Shown here one piece after another: positions 43,935 to 56,984 of a stretch of 64,000 bases of DNA (its first letter is position 1; every line of letters begins with the position of its first letter). Position numbers and translations under genes: made by a program. The stretch is from Pyrenopolyporus hunteri (Eukaryota; Ascomycota; Sordariomycetes; Xylariales; Hypoxylaceae). The notes beneath the pieces are model-generated. The model did not search any database. It saw nothing but the letters and a program-made list of their open reading frames with translations, and had not been told where the DNA came from. The stretch is taken from NCBI GenBank assembly GCA_902806595.1, contig CADCXC010000009.1, positions 682,001 to 746,000 of the forward strand. Reading direction: 5' to 3'.

Positions 43935-45662
43935 GCGGGGATCCTCCCTCGTTTACACGTTTTCTCGGGCCCCTTGTCGCCGCGTCCGGGGAAATATCAC
44001 GCGTCGGTTGAATCTGCTTTTCTGTTTTTAAGGGGTGGTTTCGCGCGGCGAAAAGCGTGTGGGTGGGTTCCAGTGACGACGAACGGGCTTATGCGGGCCT
44101 TGATGACATTCTTTATTTTGGGCTTTCAGCATCCTCTAGATGCTGCTGGCGATATACCCTGGGGGGAAAGCGTTGGGCGCTTGTCGCAACCCAACCTGGA
44201 TCGGTTGGCAGGTGTCTACAATACCACGGGGCAAACACATTTTTGGTAACCTTCTTTTTACCAGCTCTGATCCGATTCCACGGATACAGGCTTAGGGATC
44301 AGGACATAGACTTTGCTTCTACTGTACATATTTACAGATTTGGGTAAAAATGATCTGACAAAGATCAGGAATGGAAAGGATTTGAACAATCTTGCTGATA
44401 ACTCTTCTACATTTTGTTCAGTATGAAATGTTTATGGTGACCAGTGATATGATATATGCTTCCGATGCGTTAAGAGTACATGAGCTTCATAGTGCAGTGC
44501 TCGGCTTCAAGTCATGGTTAGTAGGTTCTAAGTACTTGGGAAGTGCCGCCATTCATAGATCCACTATCGACTCTAACGATGAAATACTTAGCAGATAATC
44601 TCCTGGTCGCTGTTTACTATATAGAGGTATCTTAGGTTCACTCGCAATACTTTATCGTCTTGAGCTTCTATTCTAAGCCGTGGCTTCAAGGTATTCATCT
44701 TACTAGGTAGTAACTACAACTATATTCCGGCATACATACTGCGAATAGCATACACACTCCCCTATCTCTAGCACTGTTCACACCGCGGCACTTGATACTC
44801 ACAGATTAACCTAAACTACGTAAGTCGCCTTAAGCCGCAACCAGCATCTACGATTCATAGAGTAGTCAGTACTACTACTATCGAAAAAGGTATGAGTACC
44901 ATAGAATGTTGTTATCGCGAATTTTATTAAAAAAGCAGGACACCTCTTCGAGGGCCAGTATTGAAGAAACGAAAAAAAAAAAAAAAAATAGGAGGAATTA
45001 TCATCTCCTTGACGGACTGACTAGGTAGTCGTCATCTGCGACGCGATGAAGCTGCGCAAGCCATATTATCGTACAAATTTCCCCAGCAGCTGGGCTGCGT
45101 CATTGGGTACTCGTCCATTTCGGATGTCTTCTCTTCTTTTTTTTTTTTTTTTTTTTTTTTTTTGGTTCATGCTTTCATGCTGTCATGCTGTCACCGGAAG
45201 CTAGCCATACGACTCATATACCTGAATGGCGAGAAGTCGTAGGAAGCATAGCAGCGGTGGCCTTGAGCAAGCTTGTTGCTTCGCTCATACGGCCTAGTGA
45301 CTCAACCCTCGCACACGCACTCGCGGGCGCCATCGACATTATTCGTTTTCTCCTCCATTGTTTGCTTTTTGCTCGCAGCTCAACGGTCACTGGCACTTGC
45401 CTCACGTTGCTCGTATCGCTCACCCAGACACTTGCTCACCTCACATTACTCCTAGTGGCTTCTCACGTAACATATGAAACAGCCACACACCTTCTGCTCT
45501 CACGCAAACACGCACATTTTCACTTCGGACTTTCATGGTCACGGCGCATCAAGACCACAGCATACGCCCATCACACAGGCACATCAACCCACCTCGACAG
45601 ACAGGCAGACACACGCATACGAACTCACTCACGAACTCACACACAAACTCACCCGCACAAGC
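43935..45662. other. Convergent intergenic region with homopolymers
   Basis: It lies between the stop codons of the barrel-protein gene (plus) and the four-exon orphan (minus). A 17-adenine run (44972-44988) and a 27-thymine run (45137-45163) flank short unique DNA. The frame at 45185-45823 plus is His/Thr/Arg-rich low-complexity sequence antisense to the orphan gene's end and is rejected as coding. Confidence 0.55.
45137..45193. repeat. 27-T run plus TCATGCTG repeats
   Basis: An uninterrupted run of 27 thymines is followed by GG and then three near-copies of TCATGCTG. Together with the A17 run 150 bp upstream this could fold as an A/T stem at transcript level, but the two tracts differ in length and no terminal duplication was seen. 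Confidence 0.85.
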
Positions 45663-48023
45663 CTAATAGGTTCCCCAAGGGATGCGGTTCTCCTTATCCC
45701 CATCGTCGTCGTCGTCATCCTCGGGTTCAATATCATAAAAAACATCATTCTCATCATCATCGTCATTATCACCATCATATCCAGTTTCGGCATCACCCGC
45801 GTAAAGGTACTCGTTCGCATTAACACTCTGACGAAATAGACCGCTGTACTCCGCGTGGCCGCGACGATCGCCAATGCCAACGCCGACGCCAGCAGCGCCG
45901 GACTCGGCGTTGCTGCGGGCAGGAGTAGAAAAGGCAAGACCGGAACCAAGGCTAGGGTAAGGACCGCTAGCGCTAGTCTTAGCGCCTCGCACGCCTCGGG
46001 TGGAATCATCATCAGCAGCAGCTTCATCCTCGTCGCCGTTGTTGCCGTTGCTACCACTGCCCATGCCCTTGCCATGACCCTCCTTATCATCACCATCACG
46101 GCTCTCATTTCCATTTCCATTTCCACTACCATTGCCATTGCCATTCGCAGCAGCAGCAGCCGCAGCGTCCGCAGCAACCTCAGCCCTAACGTCCCCCCAC
46201 ACGGCCCAGTACTCGGTAGGATCGAACGTGCGGCTGCGGTCGCGGAAGTACTCGCTGACGACCATGTCGCGGAAGCCGGCGGAAGAAGAGCTGCCGGCGA
46301 GGCCAAAGTCGGCGGCGCCGTTGTCGTCCTCGTCTTTCTCATCATCTTCGAATTCGTGGAAGGAGGCGACGCGGTAGTCCGACTGCTTCAGGGTCTTGGT
46401 CATGTGCGGATGTAGGCGGCGGCGGCTTTCTGTGGGGGGTTTGTTAGTGGTGCGGGAAATGGGGGAATAGAAAGGTAGGTAAATAGGAAGGAGGGGAGGT
46501 AGGGAGGGAGGGAGGAGATGGATGAGAGAGTGAATGAAGGGTAGTTTGGTTGTTGGAAGAAGGGGGGAGTATATGGAGATAGAGGTATAAGGAGTCGGGT
46601 TGTTTGGTAGGGTGAGGATTATGGAATGAGAAGGATGAGAACAATGTATAGCAGAATAGACGTACCTTCGATAGTATGTAGATCAAAATCCCGGGCGGTC
46701 GAAGGAGGGACGCGCTGCTGGGCGGAGCCTGTATAATAGAAGAAATTGTAAGTGCTTGTCCATTTCCAAGTTATATTCATGAGTCTGTAGAGACGGAGAA
46801 ACTTACCAGTGAAACCGGGCTTCATGAAGTCATCATCAACAAATACTATCACGGATCGTCAGCATCTATTCCTTTTACTCGGGTTAAGGTGATGGTTGCT
46901 TACCCTGGCGAAGACTAGGCAGAGACGCCTGGCCAGCCAAAGGCGTAACACCACGTCGATGGCTATGAGTACCATGGCGGTGTTCTCGAGACGTAGTGGC
47001 ATGCTTTTGTCCAACCCCATGGTATCCGCTGCTCTCGCCGTGGTTTCCGCGGGCGCTGCGGCGTTCTTGGCCAGACTCGTAAGTTCCGCGTCCGCCGCGG
47101 ATTATAATCGCGGGACCCGGTCCGTAATCCGCAAGCACGCCGGGGAGACGAACGTCGCTCATACCACTTGCATTCATCTCATCCATGGTCCGAATACGAC
47201 GTAAGCTCGGGAGAGGAGCAGGGGCAGGGGCAGGAGGAACGCGTCCCTCCGGCTCAACGGGCCCCCACGCCACATTGGCCAGGGGCTCCCACTCGCTCTC
47301 CACGAGCGTCGGGCGTCCACCGGTCCGTTCTCGAAGAGAAGGCGTCTTCTCCGGCATCGGGCCGTGGTCCAGGCGCAACTTAACGCGGAAGCGCTCGCTC
47401 TCGGCGTTCAGCTCGGTGGGGATGCCGTCCTCGTCGTCGTCGCCGTGAACGCGGTCCGGAAGTCCCGAGAGCCCCGGGATGTACGCCGGATTGAGGAGCG
47501 TCGGGCGGTGCTTCTGGTAGCCGCTGCTGATGTCCGGGATATCGGTTAGGTCCGGGCGCGCCGTCCAGGGGACGGTGCGAGGGACTTCGAGGCGCGCTTT
47601 ACCCTTGGGCTTGGCGTATTGGCCGGCCAGGATCCCGTTGTTGAGGCCGGTTACCTCTTCCAACTGGTGCGTGACATCTTCGCAGCGCCGTGTCATCCTC
47701 TGGTCTGCGCGGGGAGGCTCACCTCCGTCTGCGTCCGCGTTGCCGCCGTAGCGGGTCTGCCTGGTGATCCAACCGCTCGCCTTAGCGTGGACGAAGAACT
47801 CATCCGCGGCCTTGATGGACTTCTCAGTCTGCTTCTGCAGGTTCAGGTAGGCCAGGTCATGGACCTTGGGGTAGTCAGGATAGAACTCCTGGCTACGGCT
47901 GGATTTCAGACGACGGTGGCTCGCTTTGGCGTAGGCAATGCCTCGGAGCTGCTCGTCGACCTTGACGTCGTCCTCTGCCTTGGGGGGGGACGGCGGATTA
48001 ATTTGCCAGCTTGAATCCGGCAT
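45663..48023 (-). CDS. Unrecognised disordered protein, four exons
   Basis: CDS complement(join(45663..46429,46666..46728,46807..46845,46904..48023)), 662 residues. I do not recognise it. The first third (about 1-130) is the most structured-looking part, with a charged helical stretch around HDLAYLNLQKQTEKSIKAAD and FFVHAKASGWITRQTRYGG. The middle is Pro/Arg/Gly-rich. The two small exons encode VFVDDDFMKPGFT and SAQQRVPPSTARDFDLHTIE. The end has an aromatic acidic motif (VVSEYFRDRSRTFDPTEYWA) and long Gly/Asn/Ala and Asp/Glu repeats. All three introns are phase 1 GT-AG with typical ends, which supports the model. A 5' UTR intron (GTAAGT...ATGCAG) probably precedes the start; if spliced, it removes the ATG at 48032 and makes MPDSSWQ the start, as chosen. 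Probably a fungal-specific protein. Confidence 0.68.
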
Positions 48024-49192
48024 CGCCTGCATTTAAGAGGATGATGATGAGCGATGGGTGGGGATGGATACTATGATGTTTGAGAGAACTTACTGGAGTT
48101 GCCTCGAACTGATGGTTCAAGTGAGACTCTTCAAAGGAATGACTTGGGATAGGATGAAATAGGACAGGGAAGCTTCTGGCTTCCTTTTGGAATCAAACTA
48201 GACTTCTGGCTTGATGAAAAGAGAAAAAGGAAAAAGAATAGAAGGTAAACGAAATATGATTCTTAATGAAAATTGTAAGGTGATACTTGGAACGCAGGCT
48301 TCTTTTTGGAATGAGTCCAGGTTCTGGGTATGCGTACTGGGATATCCAGAAGCAGGACAAGGCAACGCTACCAAAAGAATGTGTGATAGTTGTGGGAGAG
48401 AAAGAGGGGAAAATACAGGTGAGATGAAAAAATGTGCAATATATAATGGCTTTTGGTTGATGAGGTTGACCGCGATACCAGGGTGGGAGCAGGCCCAACC
48501 CTCCTAGACGATGTTGCGTACCAAAGGGGCTAGGGGGCTACCACCAACTAACCCGGCATAGAGGGGCTGTACTGCTCTTGATGTAGAAGGTATTGATGCA
48601 CAGATCTTTCCATAGCGATGGGACAGATGCACCTTTGGTTTATGTCTTTGGTAACATCTAGTAGAGTAGCTTCCTTCTGATACATACTTACTTTCCCTAT
48701 TTTCTCCACAATTCAAACCACAACCTTAGGGTTTGGTTTATGTCAACTAAGTGTATGTAGCTTAGTATTAACCTCTATCCTACGGCTTGATCGCTGTGGC
48801 ATGCTAATATAGGTGTAAGCTTAATACAATCATCTATACGTGTTGGGCACATACCTGGCAGTTCCCCCATTTACCAGGGGGCTAGTGGTAGGTGTTGACG
48901 GTTGCGTGTCTTCTCTCCTGTTGTCAACCCTTTAGCTAGGCACTTGGCTTAATTTGATCTTCTACCAGTACCAGATAATTACCTATACTACTTATGTAAG
49001 TAGCTATCAGTCCCCTTCCCCGTTTCTGTCGTCCAAACAGATGAAGACTGATATCGACTTGAGGATATATGCCTTGAAATTCTCTCTAGTTATCTCTTCG
49101 GGTATCTTCGGCGATTCTAGTACGTTCTCCCTATATATCGCAATGGCTTTCTGCCAATACGCACCAGACCAAGCGCCACGAAACCAAGGTTC
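48024..49192. other. Intergenic region, no gene seen
   Basis: It contains the promoter and a probable 5' UTR intron of the orphan gene (about 48033-48095) and the 3' end of CCZ1. The region 48190-48500 is purine-rich on the plus strand. The frames at 48193-48507 have no domain. Confidence 0.5.
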
Positions 49193-51624
49193 TCACCGAC
49201 CTAAGCTTAATAGACCTTCGATGTACCTCTTTGTGTCCACGCCGATGCCCTGTGCCAACCGACTAGCTCCATCAGCCCAACCGCCTCCTCCTCCTTCTGC
49301 GTACGAGCTGCTCAATCCTCTAAGCCGCGTGTGCTCCCCCGCCCTCCGGATGAGAAAGATCTCCTTGCTGACTTTCTCTCTGGCCTGAACGCTCGTCGGC
49401 CGGCCCTGGGAATCGACGCTGTCTGTGGAGGCACTGTGCTGCAGGGCAGGGGCCTGGTCCGCGTCTGAAGAGCCTGGCCGTTGCACTTGAGCCTGAGCGA
49501 CGTCTTTCTCGATTAGGCGGGTCCAGACTATCCACCAGCCACGGCTAGTCTTACAAGTGCGTTCCAATTCGGACGAGTCCGTCGATGTTACGATGTACGT
49601 GTTAAGGATCTGGTTATGAGTGTTTATTGCTTCTACTCGAGACCAGACGGGTTGCGCGTTTTGCGCCGCCTGGCCGGGAGTGGGTATGTTGGGGATGGTA
49701 GAATGGACCGTCAAAGCTTCTGGGTCCCAAATAAGGTCAAATATATGAGAGCCTACGACGCCAACGTCCGGTCTTCCGGGACGGTAGGCCGTTGATGTAG
49801 CCAAGGGTTTTCGAAGTGGCGCGAGCTGATAATGCAACGATCTATATAGTCCATCCCAGGCTAACGAGTCTGTTCTGTTTCGAAAGAGAAACGTATAGAT
49901 GAATGGTTTATTCACATATACGACCACACGCACCTTCTGGGATTTGTTGCGATCTTGACTATCGAAATGAGAAGTTGGATCTGAGGAACCCGGGCGGCCA
50001 GAGTCTATTGTCGTTGACCCGGGGGGTTGGTTTCCAAAATCCCGCATCGTCTCATTTTCAGGACGCTTCGCATTCTCCAACTCTACAGTCAGAGTTCGAA
50101 GCAGGATTCGGGAGTTATATTCGACATCTTCAGATGCAGAATCGGATTGTTCTCTACCTTCGCCTTGCTCGATGGTGCTGGTCTCTTCGACATCACCTAG
50201 AAGCCCTACGAGATAATGGCCCAAATCGGCGTCACGCGCTTTCGGAGGCCGGCTGGAATCGCCAGAAGCCGCTCTCTTGGAGGCTTCTTCTTGTGCTACT
50301 CCATCCTGTCCTACACCTTCGCCCCCGGCAGAACCACCCAGGGTCCAGTGGGTGCCGTAGCCCATTTTGAGATAGCTCATTAGCCTATTAACGCCGCCCT
50401 CATCTACCACTTCTTCGGCGTTCTTTGGCGATGCTGCGCCCGACCCTTTTGCGCTCGTAGACTGCTTCTGCGAGCTTTGAGTTTTCGGATCGGCCGAGTT
50501 GTTCGCCTCTGGGGCGTCTACGGAGTTCCCGGTTACATTTTTGGCGTTTGCTGGGGTAGGTTTCTTAGCTTTCTTGCTCTGGCGCGTCGAGGAAGGGCTG
50601 TCTCTGACTCCGTAGGCATCCTCACCCCACATGTAGATGTCTTCCATCCAGAAGGCCACATCACGCAGCGACTTCCTCGAAAGCGCTCCGACGCCTAAGA
50701 ATACAGCTCCATCTTCCGCCCCGGGTTCTTCGCCGGTGCCGAGCCACTTGGGAGCTATGTCCGTCCCAGACTCTGAAGAACCGAACTTAGAGACGATCAA
50801 GTCAATCAGGCCCTCGACTCTATCGACGAAACCTTCAAGAACTTCTCTCTCGCCGCTCCCGCGCTCTTCTTCGCCTACGCCGACCCCAAGCTCTCCACAA
50901 GCAGCGATCTTGATCCCTCCGAAGACGTTGGTGGCGGGGTTCCCATGCAACATGACATCCCACGTGGAAAGGAACAAATCCCAATATCGACCCAATATGC
51001 TAACAAACTTGGACCGTCTCGACCGAACGAATAAGGCGCTTAGGGATGCCGCATGGTGTAACAAGAAGATGGAATGGGCGCGGAGGAGATCTTGCATAAG
51101 CAGTGTGGCCGGTTTGACTTCACGCGACGAATACTCGACATTCTCGGAGCGGTCGTCTTTCTGATCCGAGGAGGGAGCTCCGAGCCTCGGTGGGAGAGGC
51201 AACCTGGTCAAATCAACGGACTAGATTTATTAATTTTTCTAGCTCTAGACGAAACATGGCACATTCTGCTTACAGCCAGTATCCACCAGCCAGGCTCTAG
51301 CTCACGAAGCACGACACGGCTCTTCTCAGTCTCTATAGTATCGACAGGTTGGCCATCAGCGAACCCGCGGCTGAACTCAACCATGCCCTGTGCCAAGCCG
51401 ATCTGTCTCAATCGTTCGTTCCGTTCATCCTGCGAGATGCTATCGGTGGGTTTGCCGCGCGAGCGGTGCCGTCGTTTCTTGGTCTGGGTATTTACGGAGG
51501 CATAGTATACGATCTGGTCGTCCATGGCCTCGTCGGTGGTGCCCAGCGAGGGATTGAAGATAGCTAGGAAGCCTAGCTGGGCGGGCACGACGGTGGCCGG
51601 AGGGGGCGAGGCAGGGGTCGCCAT
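49193..51624 (-). CDS. CCZ1: Vacuolar fusion protein Ccz1
   Basis: CDS complement(join(49193..51220,51274..51624)), 792 residues. Ccz1 pairs with Mon1 as the guanine-nucleotide exchange factor for the Rab7/Ypt7 GTPase on late endosomes and vacuoles, needed for fusion and autophagy. The N-terminus QLGFLAIFNPSLGTTDEAMD, DQIVYYAS and GLAQGMVEFSRGF is the first longin domain. The 53-nt intron (GTAAGC to AATCTAG) lies between GWWILA and SVDLTRLPLP, inside that domain. A second region (about 140-330) continues with LLMQDLLRAHSIFLLHHAAS. A disordered Ser/Lys/Glu-rich section follows (about 350-540). The C-terminal domain contains VYVNKPFIYTFLFRNRTDSL, RGWWIVWTR and IFLIRRAGEHTRL. Length fits the filamentous fungal family. 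Confidence 0.86.
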
Positions 51625-52430
51625 TGCGATATAGGATCGAGTTATATTACAACATCTGCGGATGTATGGTGCCTGTCGAGGTGAAGTACCACGAAGAGGG
51701 CCATAGCAGCCTACCGATACATGGACGGGAGGGGAGAGCGTGTTAGAGCGCTCAATTAAAGATCTCTAGACTTGGAATAAGATGTTAGAATCGAAGTTGT
51801 AGACGGATAAGAAGCGGCCCCGTTAAAGTTCACCCTAACGTCTTATCCGAGTACGGTTCTTAAGTGGGGAGTCTCCTGTAATAAGAATCGATATCCCCCT
51901 TTTGAAATTAATCTTTTATCACATATATGCATATAAACGATTACAATAGGATAATATCTAGGTGGATACCAAGTTCTCGTTTCTCGGACTTCGTCAACTA
52001 ACTCCGACAACTTCATCTTCATGGACAATATAGATTCACCTCATTCATGTTTTTTTTATACTGAGCCTAGACTTAATATCGATTACCGGAAACCACTAAG
52101 TAGGCTCATGGTCAACATATCTCTAACTTTGAAACCCCGGAAGACAACCGAGCCGTGCTAGAATCAAAGCTCCAACTAGACTTCCAGAAAGCGTTCTCGT
52201 GTTCTCCATATGGCGATGAGTGACACATTCTACAGAGTCTAATTAACCCCTAAGAATCCCACTGAGAGGACCGTGTCATACGACAATGTGACGCCTCATT
52301 ATAGGCCGATTTTAATATACCCAAGGTACTAGAAACCGCCGGTATAACTTTCCTAGGTACTGTACATACAGCTTAATCATGGCCTTATAACTTAGGTACC
52401 TAGATACCATGTAAGTAGACATAAACACCC
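51625..52430. other. Intergenic region, no gene seen
   Basis: The CCZ1 promoter and the 3' end of the dehydrogenase gene. TAGGTA-type repeats occur near 52350-52410. No frame has coding features. Confidence 0.5.
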
Positions 52431-53502
52431 TCACTGCCCCGGCGGGTAATCCGCCGTCCGACCGACAGGCGCCCACTCCTCGACCTGCTGGAGCGTCAGC
52501 CTGGCGCTCTTGGCAATGATCTCGCACGCGTCGCTCCCGAGCGGCAAGACCTCCGGGAGCTCCTTGCCCTCGGCCACGCCCGTGGAGGTGACGACGTCGT
52601 AGATGATGGACGAGACGGCCGCCGGGTTGCCCGGCTGCTTGCCCTGGAAGGCCGAGAGCATGCCTATCAGCTGCGCCCGCATCTCCGCGTACTCAGGCAC
52701 CGGCGACTGGTACCCGATCCCCGGCGAGTTGCCCTCCACCCCCTGGTTCGGCACGTCCCGCCGCACGTACCCCGGCTCCACCAGGCAGTGCTTGATCCCG
52801 AAGGGCTGCACCTCGTCGGCGAGGCTTAGGGTTAGCCGCCGCAGCGCGGCCTTGCTGGCCCCGTAGAGGTTGGCGTTGCGGAGTGTCCACCTGTGGGGCG
52901 TGGCGATGGGGTTAGTAATGACCGACTCGTGCGGGTAACTACCTAGGTAGGTAGTCTTATTATGTAGGGAGTTGGGGACTTGATATGTGTCCCTCGAGGG
53001 AACTCGATTGTAGGAAATATTGGGTGCTAGAGATGCTATCTCTAGGTATACGCCTAAAAAGCGGGAGGGGTAGTGCTCTAGTGCTAAGTATGACGTACCA
53101 AGCAGCCACAGACCCCATAGTCACAAGCGTACCGGCACGCTTCTCTCGTAAGTGCGGCAGGATGGCCCGGTAGACGTTGATGGGGCCGAACACGTTGGTC
53201 TGGAACTGCGCGAGGGTCTCCTCAGGCGAAGCCTCCTCGATGATGCCGTAATGCACATACCCGGCACTGTTCACGACGACGTCGACGGTGCCGTGGACCG
53301 CGAGGATCTCCTTCATATCCGCCTGTATCTGCGGTAGCGGCTCGTTCTGGTCCAGGCGCTTGAAGGTGACATTCGGTATAGGGACGGCTTTGCTCGGGTT
53401 ACGACTCGTAGCTATGACGCGGTCGCCGTGGCCCGCGACGACCTTGGCTAGTTCTCGGCCGATTCCTTCGGACGCGCCGGTGATGAGCCAGATTCGAGAC
53501 AT
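52431..53502 (-). CDS. Short-chain dehydrogenase/reductase
   Basis: CDS complement(join(52431..52890,53099..53502)), 287 residues. Classical SDR fold: TGASEGIG (8-15) for NAD(P) binding, NSAG in VVVNSAGYVHYG, catalytic Ser131 in MGSVAAW, and Tyr144/Lys148 in NLYGASKAAL, with the usual 13-residue spacing between Ser and Tyr. The 208-nt intron lies exactly between these catalytic residues (GTACGT to CCACAG). The basic residues after the Gly motif (ATSRNPSK) suggest NADP preference. The product resembles fungal SDRs of unknown substrate; nothing nearby suggests a pathway. The start at MSRIWLITG is the standard N-terminus; the 50 in-frame residues upstream are Pro-rich and not family-like. Confidence 0.88.
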
Positions 53503-56152
53503 CTTCTCTATTGTGCTTCGTTTAATATGGGGGGTTGGAAGGGGAAACTGGGTTGTTTTTGAGGGGAGAAGATGGGATAAAGGTATGAGTGGGGGAAGTG
53601 GAGTGATAGAGGGAACGTCGCGAGATATGGAGGGCCTTTTAAGTCCCTCCATCTTGATCCTTTCCTTTTAGTATAGTCGTAGATCCTACTACTAACAGGT
53701 CTCTTACGTAGTGTCGTTGGTGGGTAGTTGCAATGGACTCCTTTACCTACCACCCACGCTCAGCCGATCCCATCATCGGCGGCACTGCGGTATGGTTAGG
53801 CTTGATTGTCTGGTTTTGACATCCTGGTGGGTGAATATCTGCATATAATCTTTCCCATACTATGTCATTGGTTCGCTGGCAGGCACGGGAGTTAGGTGTT
53901 GATGCATATCCACCAATGTATATGATAGGGTTAGACTGTTAGGCGGACGTGTTGAACACTTATGGATCCGTCTCAAATCGTCGAGGTTACTGCACGTAAC
54001 GATTGTAATAAGTATATCATACTCTAGACAGCTACAGTAACGTCCTTTACGTAACGTCGCTGTTTAACAATTATTTACAACAAATTTATCTCCCCGACCA
54101 CGCTCTCCTGACCAGACTTGATTCAACTAGTGGGGTTAGCAATGTCACCGTACTTGATTTATTTCCTTACATTCGTGTTGGGACGCCGTGTATAGCCACC
54201 TGACTTACCGACCCCGGACGTAGTGCGGCTCTTGATTATCATTTGCTACCCTGAAGTGTGAGAAGGGGAATATACCTCATCCCTAGCTAATCGGAGCTTG
54301 ACCCACGATTAGTACGTATCTAGCATTATTTAGGGAGGTAAGCTCCTCTCCAATTCGATCGAGAGCTAACCATGATGACCTTCGTTGTTAGCTCTTAAGA
54401 TCTCCCGCGTATCAAAAGATATGTACAGCACATACTCGGATGATGAGGATCCTCCTCTTTGACCCCCTTTCCTATAGGTCCACATACTATATATTGATAG
54501 TTTCCGGTATTTAACTTAATAAATCCCTGAATATACTTCGCGAGGATTGCCCTAAAGTTAATCGATATATCTAAAAAACGCCTGTCCCACTGAAAATTCA
54601 AGCGGACTAGCCCCTCCAATAGGTTGACGTTGGGGCCAATATTAGTGCGGCGTATTAACGTCTGGGCCATTCGCTGATGAACAGAGCCAAGAAGGAAGCA
54701 TGAGGAGAACTAGTGGCCAGAAATCGAGAGTTTTGATGTTGGCGCTAGAGAGTGCCCTGCATGCTCGTGGCAGACAAAAGCCAAAATGCCAGCGGCGGAG
54801 AGAAGACCAAAATCAGGGTTAAGAGCATTAAGGGATCTGACGTGTCATGCTGACCATATTAACTATAGAGAAAAAATGGCGCTCCTTACGACTTATGCTG
54901 TGAGGGGATATAAAAGAGAGATAGAAGATATAATGATAGTATTAGTTTAGGTTGGGGCGGCACTTATTGACTACATAGTAGTTAATGAAAACCTGTCTCT
55001 AAACTTCTAAGTATTATAGAGATTAAGGAAACAAGACGACGTAAAGTCTTGTAGGGTAACATTTTAACGTATACGAGTGGGTTGGAAGGAATAGCCTTCA
55101 CCTAGCACTGCCCGTCCGTCGATCCTATGGTGCCCTATCCCCTTTTTATCTATAGAAAGCTACCTATGGGCACAATAGTGCCACCAACGTGCTTAACAAG
55201 CCTTCGATCCCGAGTTTCTCAATCGAGAGTAAGATAGCACCTAAATATCAACCGGTAAATACAGAGAAGCCGAGGTTGCTACCTTACACAGAGCCTCCCT
55301 AACTCAGTGCACATACCCATAGACGTGGCCAATCAGTACTTCCGAGTGGAGTTATTGCTTAATATGGAAACTCTAGAGAATATATCCCAGTCTGCCTTAC
55401 CAGCCCTATACGCGGCGATCTAACGAGTGTTGATCGCTTCCTGAGGGGCGTGGCAGTCGGGAATGGGGGAGTCGCTGTCAGACTGTTGGTAGATGAACGT
55501 CATAAGCGCGCGAATGGGATTAGGGCCACCTTATCTCACCAGAAGCTACGGGCTTCATAAGACTCCCCTACCGGTAGTAAGATACATGAAAAATATAAGT
55601 TTTCTATGAAGTGACATCGAATAAGGATAGGTTTAACTTCAGTTTGATGATATTCAACCCCCCGGTCTTCCCCTATTAAACTCGTATTCGTGTTGGTTTG
55701 TACAAGAAATGTGTTTCTGGAATAGTCTCCCACTGAAATCATATCCACCCCTGGGGGTGATTAACCTTTGCCTTAACGCGCCTTAAGTTTACCTATTTTT
55801 GAAAAAGACAATTTGATATTAATTCTTTCAATTCATATTAGTATATTCAAAGCTCTATTGTCGATATAGATCTCCATGGGTCATCTTCACATTCTTGCAT
55901 TTCTTGGTAAGTCAAAAGGGGGAAGGGGGTAGCAGACCTACCTAGAAACCGACCCGTTGGTCAAAAGGGGACATGGGGTTATTCCTTTTAGGCATAGCGC
56001 GGTATAAATCATTAACTTATAAAGTCCAAAAAATCCAGTTGCCATTCTAAGCATAACCCGCTAAAACTAATTAATGAAACCTCCCGGCTAGTCTTAACCG
56101 GGTCTAAACTCTTCGCCAACTCTGTGCGATTGGAATTGTCGTTTGGCTAAGG

Positions 56153-56735
56153 ACTATTAACTCCAGCTGGCTCGTCAGGCTCTTCTAGCTGAGCCACCAA
56201 CTGTCTTAAGTGATCGCATTCAGCTTGGACCGCAGCCAGCCGGCGTTCCATCGCCTCAACGATTTCCTCCACTTCTTCCACTATGAGCCGGCTGACCGGG
56301 TCGTTGTGGTCGAGCTCTAACTCTTTTGCAGCTTCTCTTACAACACGCGGCCTTCTTGGAGCGACCCGCGCTACCCCGTTAGTATTAGCCCTAGCCGAGT
56401 TGCGTGGGACGGCTGGAAGCGATTTAATTGGTTGATTCCGAGCCAGAAATGCCGGGACCTATTTCTTCCCAAGAGGTGCGTAATCACCATTCGCCCGGAG
56501 CATTCGCACAGCTAAACTCCGGATCTGGGGATGCGTTGGGGTCATGCCTAACGTGTCTTGCCTCCTTATCCATTCGGTCAATTCGATCTCTTGCTGTGTT
56601 GTTGCGCAGAGTGAGCCTTATTACTAGATTGGCTGCCTCTGATTCGTCCAATAAGAGTAGATCTCGGAACGTCCCAGTCAGAAGCAGCTTGACGAATTGA
56701 TCCACCGCTTCGCACAGCCTTAACAGCGTCCCCTA
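56153..56735 (-). pseudogene. Exon-like gene fragment without start codon
   Basis: On the minus strand a frame without ATG opens just after a possible splice acceptor (TTTCATAG, about 56733). It encodes AVDQFVKLLLTGTFRDLLLL, then ESEAANLVIRLTLRNNTARD and a Pro/Asp-rich end at 56487. A possible intron (56391-56487, GTGATT to GGCTAG) would join it in frame to a charged helix, VSRLIVEEVEEIVEAMERRL followed by AAVQAECDHLRQLVAQLEEP, and a stop near 56153. The second part looks like a coiled coil. The branch site is weak and no first exon is visible. It may be a remnant of a dispersed gene family or a transposon accessory gene. Not recognised. Confidence 0.35.
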
Positions 56736-56984
56736 TGAAATCCTAGTATTTGATTGGCTACCCCTTACCCAACGGTCGGGTTCTACGTATGTACTAGGTC
56801 TGTTACCACCTCTTTGACTTGTCTATTACCCTAAAAATAGGGAATTGAATCTGTCGCGTACATGCAAAACTGGTCAGTCCTGTAACACCTGTTATGACTT
56901 CAGTCACTGTAAAATATTGGGTGGGTAGGTAGATAGTCACTCAAATAGCAAGATCAAGTTAACTTTAAAATGTAAGAGCCATAT

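Noticed and set aside
44972..45163. A17 and T27 runs as ends of a retroposon
   Set aside because: No target duplication, no coding remnant between them, and unequal lengths. They are treated as separate homopolymers.
45185..45839. Plus-strand frames of 212 and 121 codons
   Set aside because: Low-complexity His/Thr/Arg-rich translation of CA-rich DNA, partly antisense to the last exon of the orphan gene. No signal for a gene.
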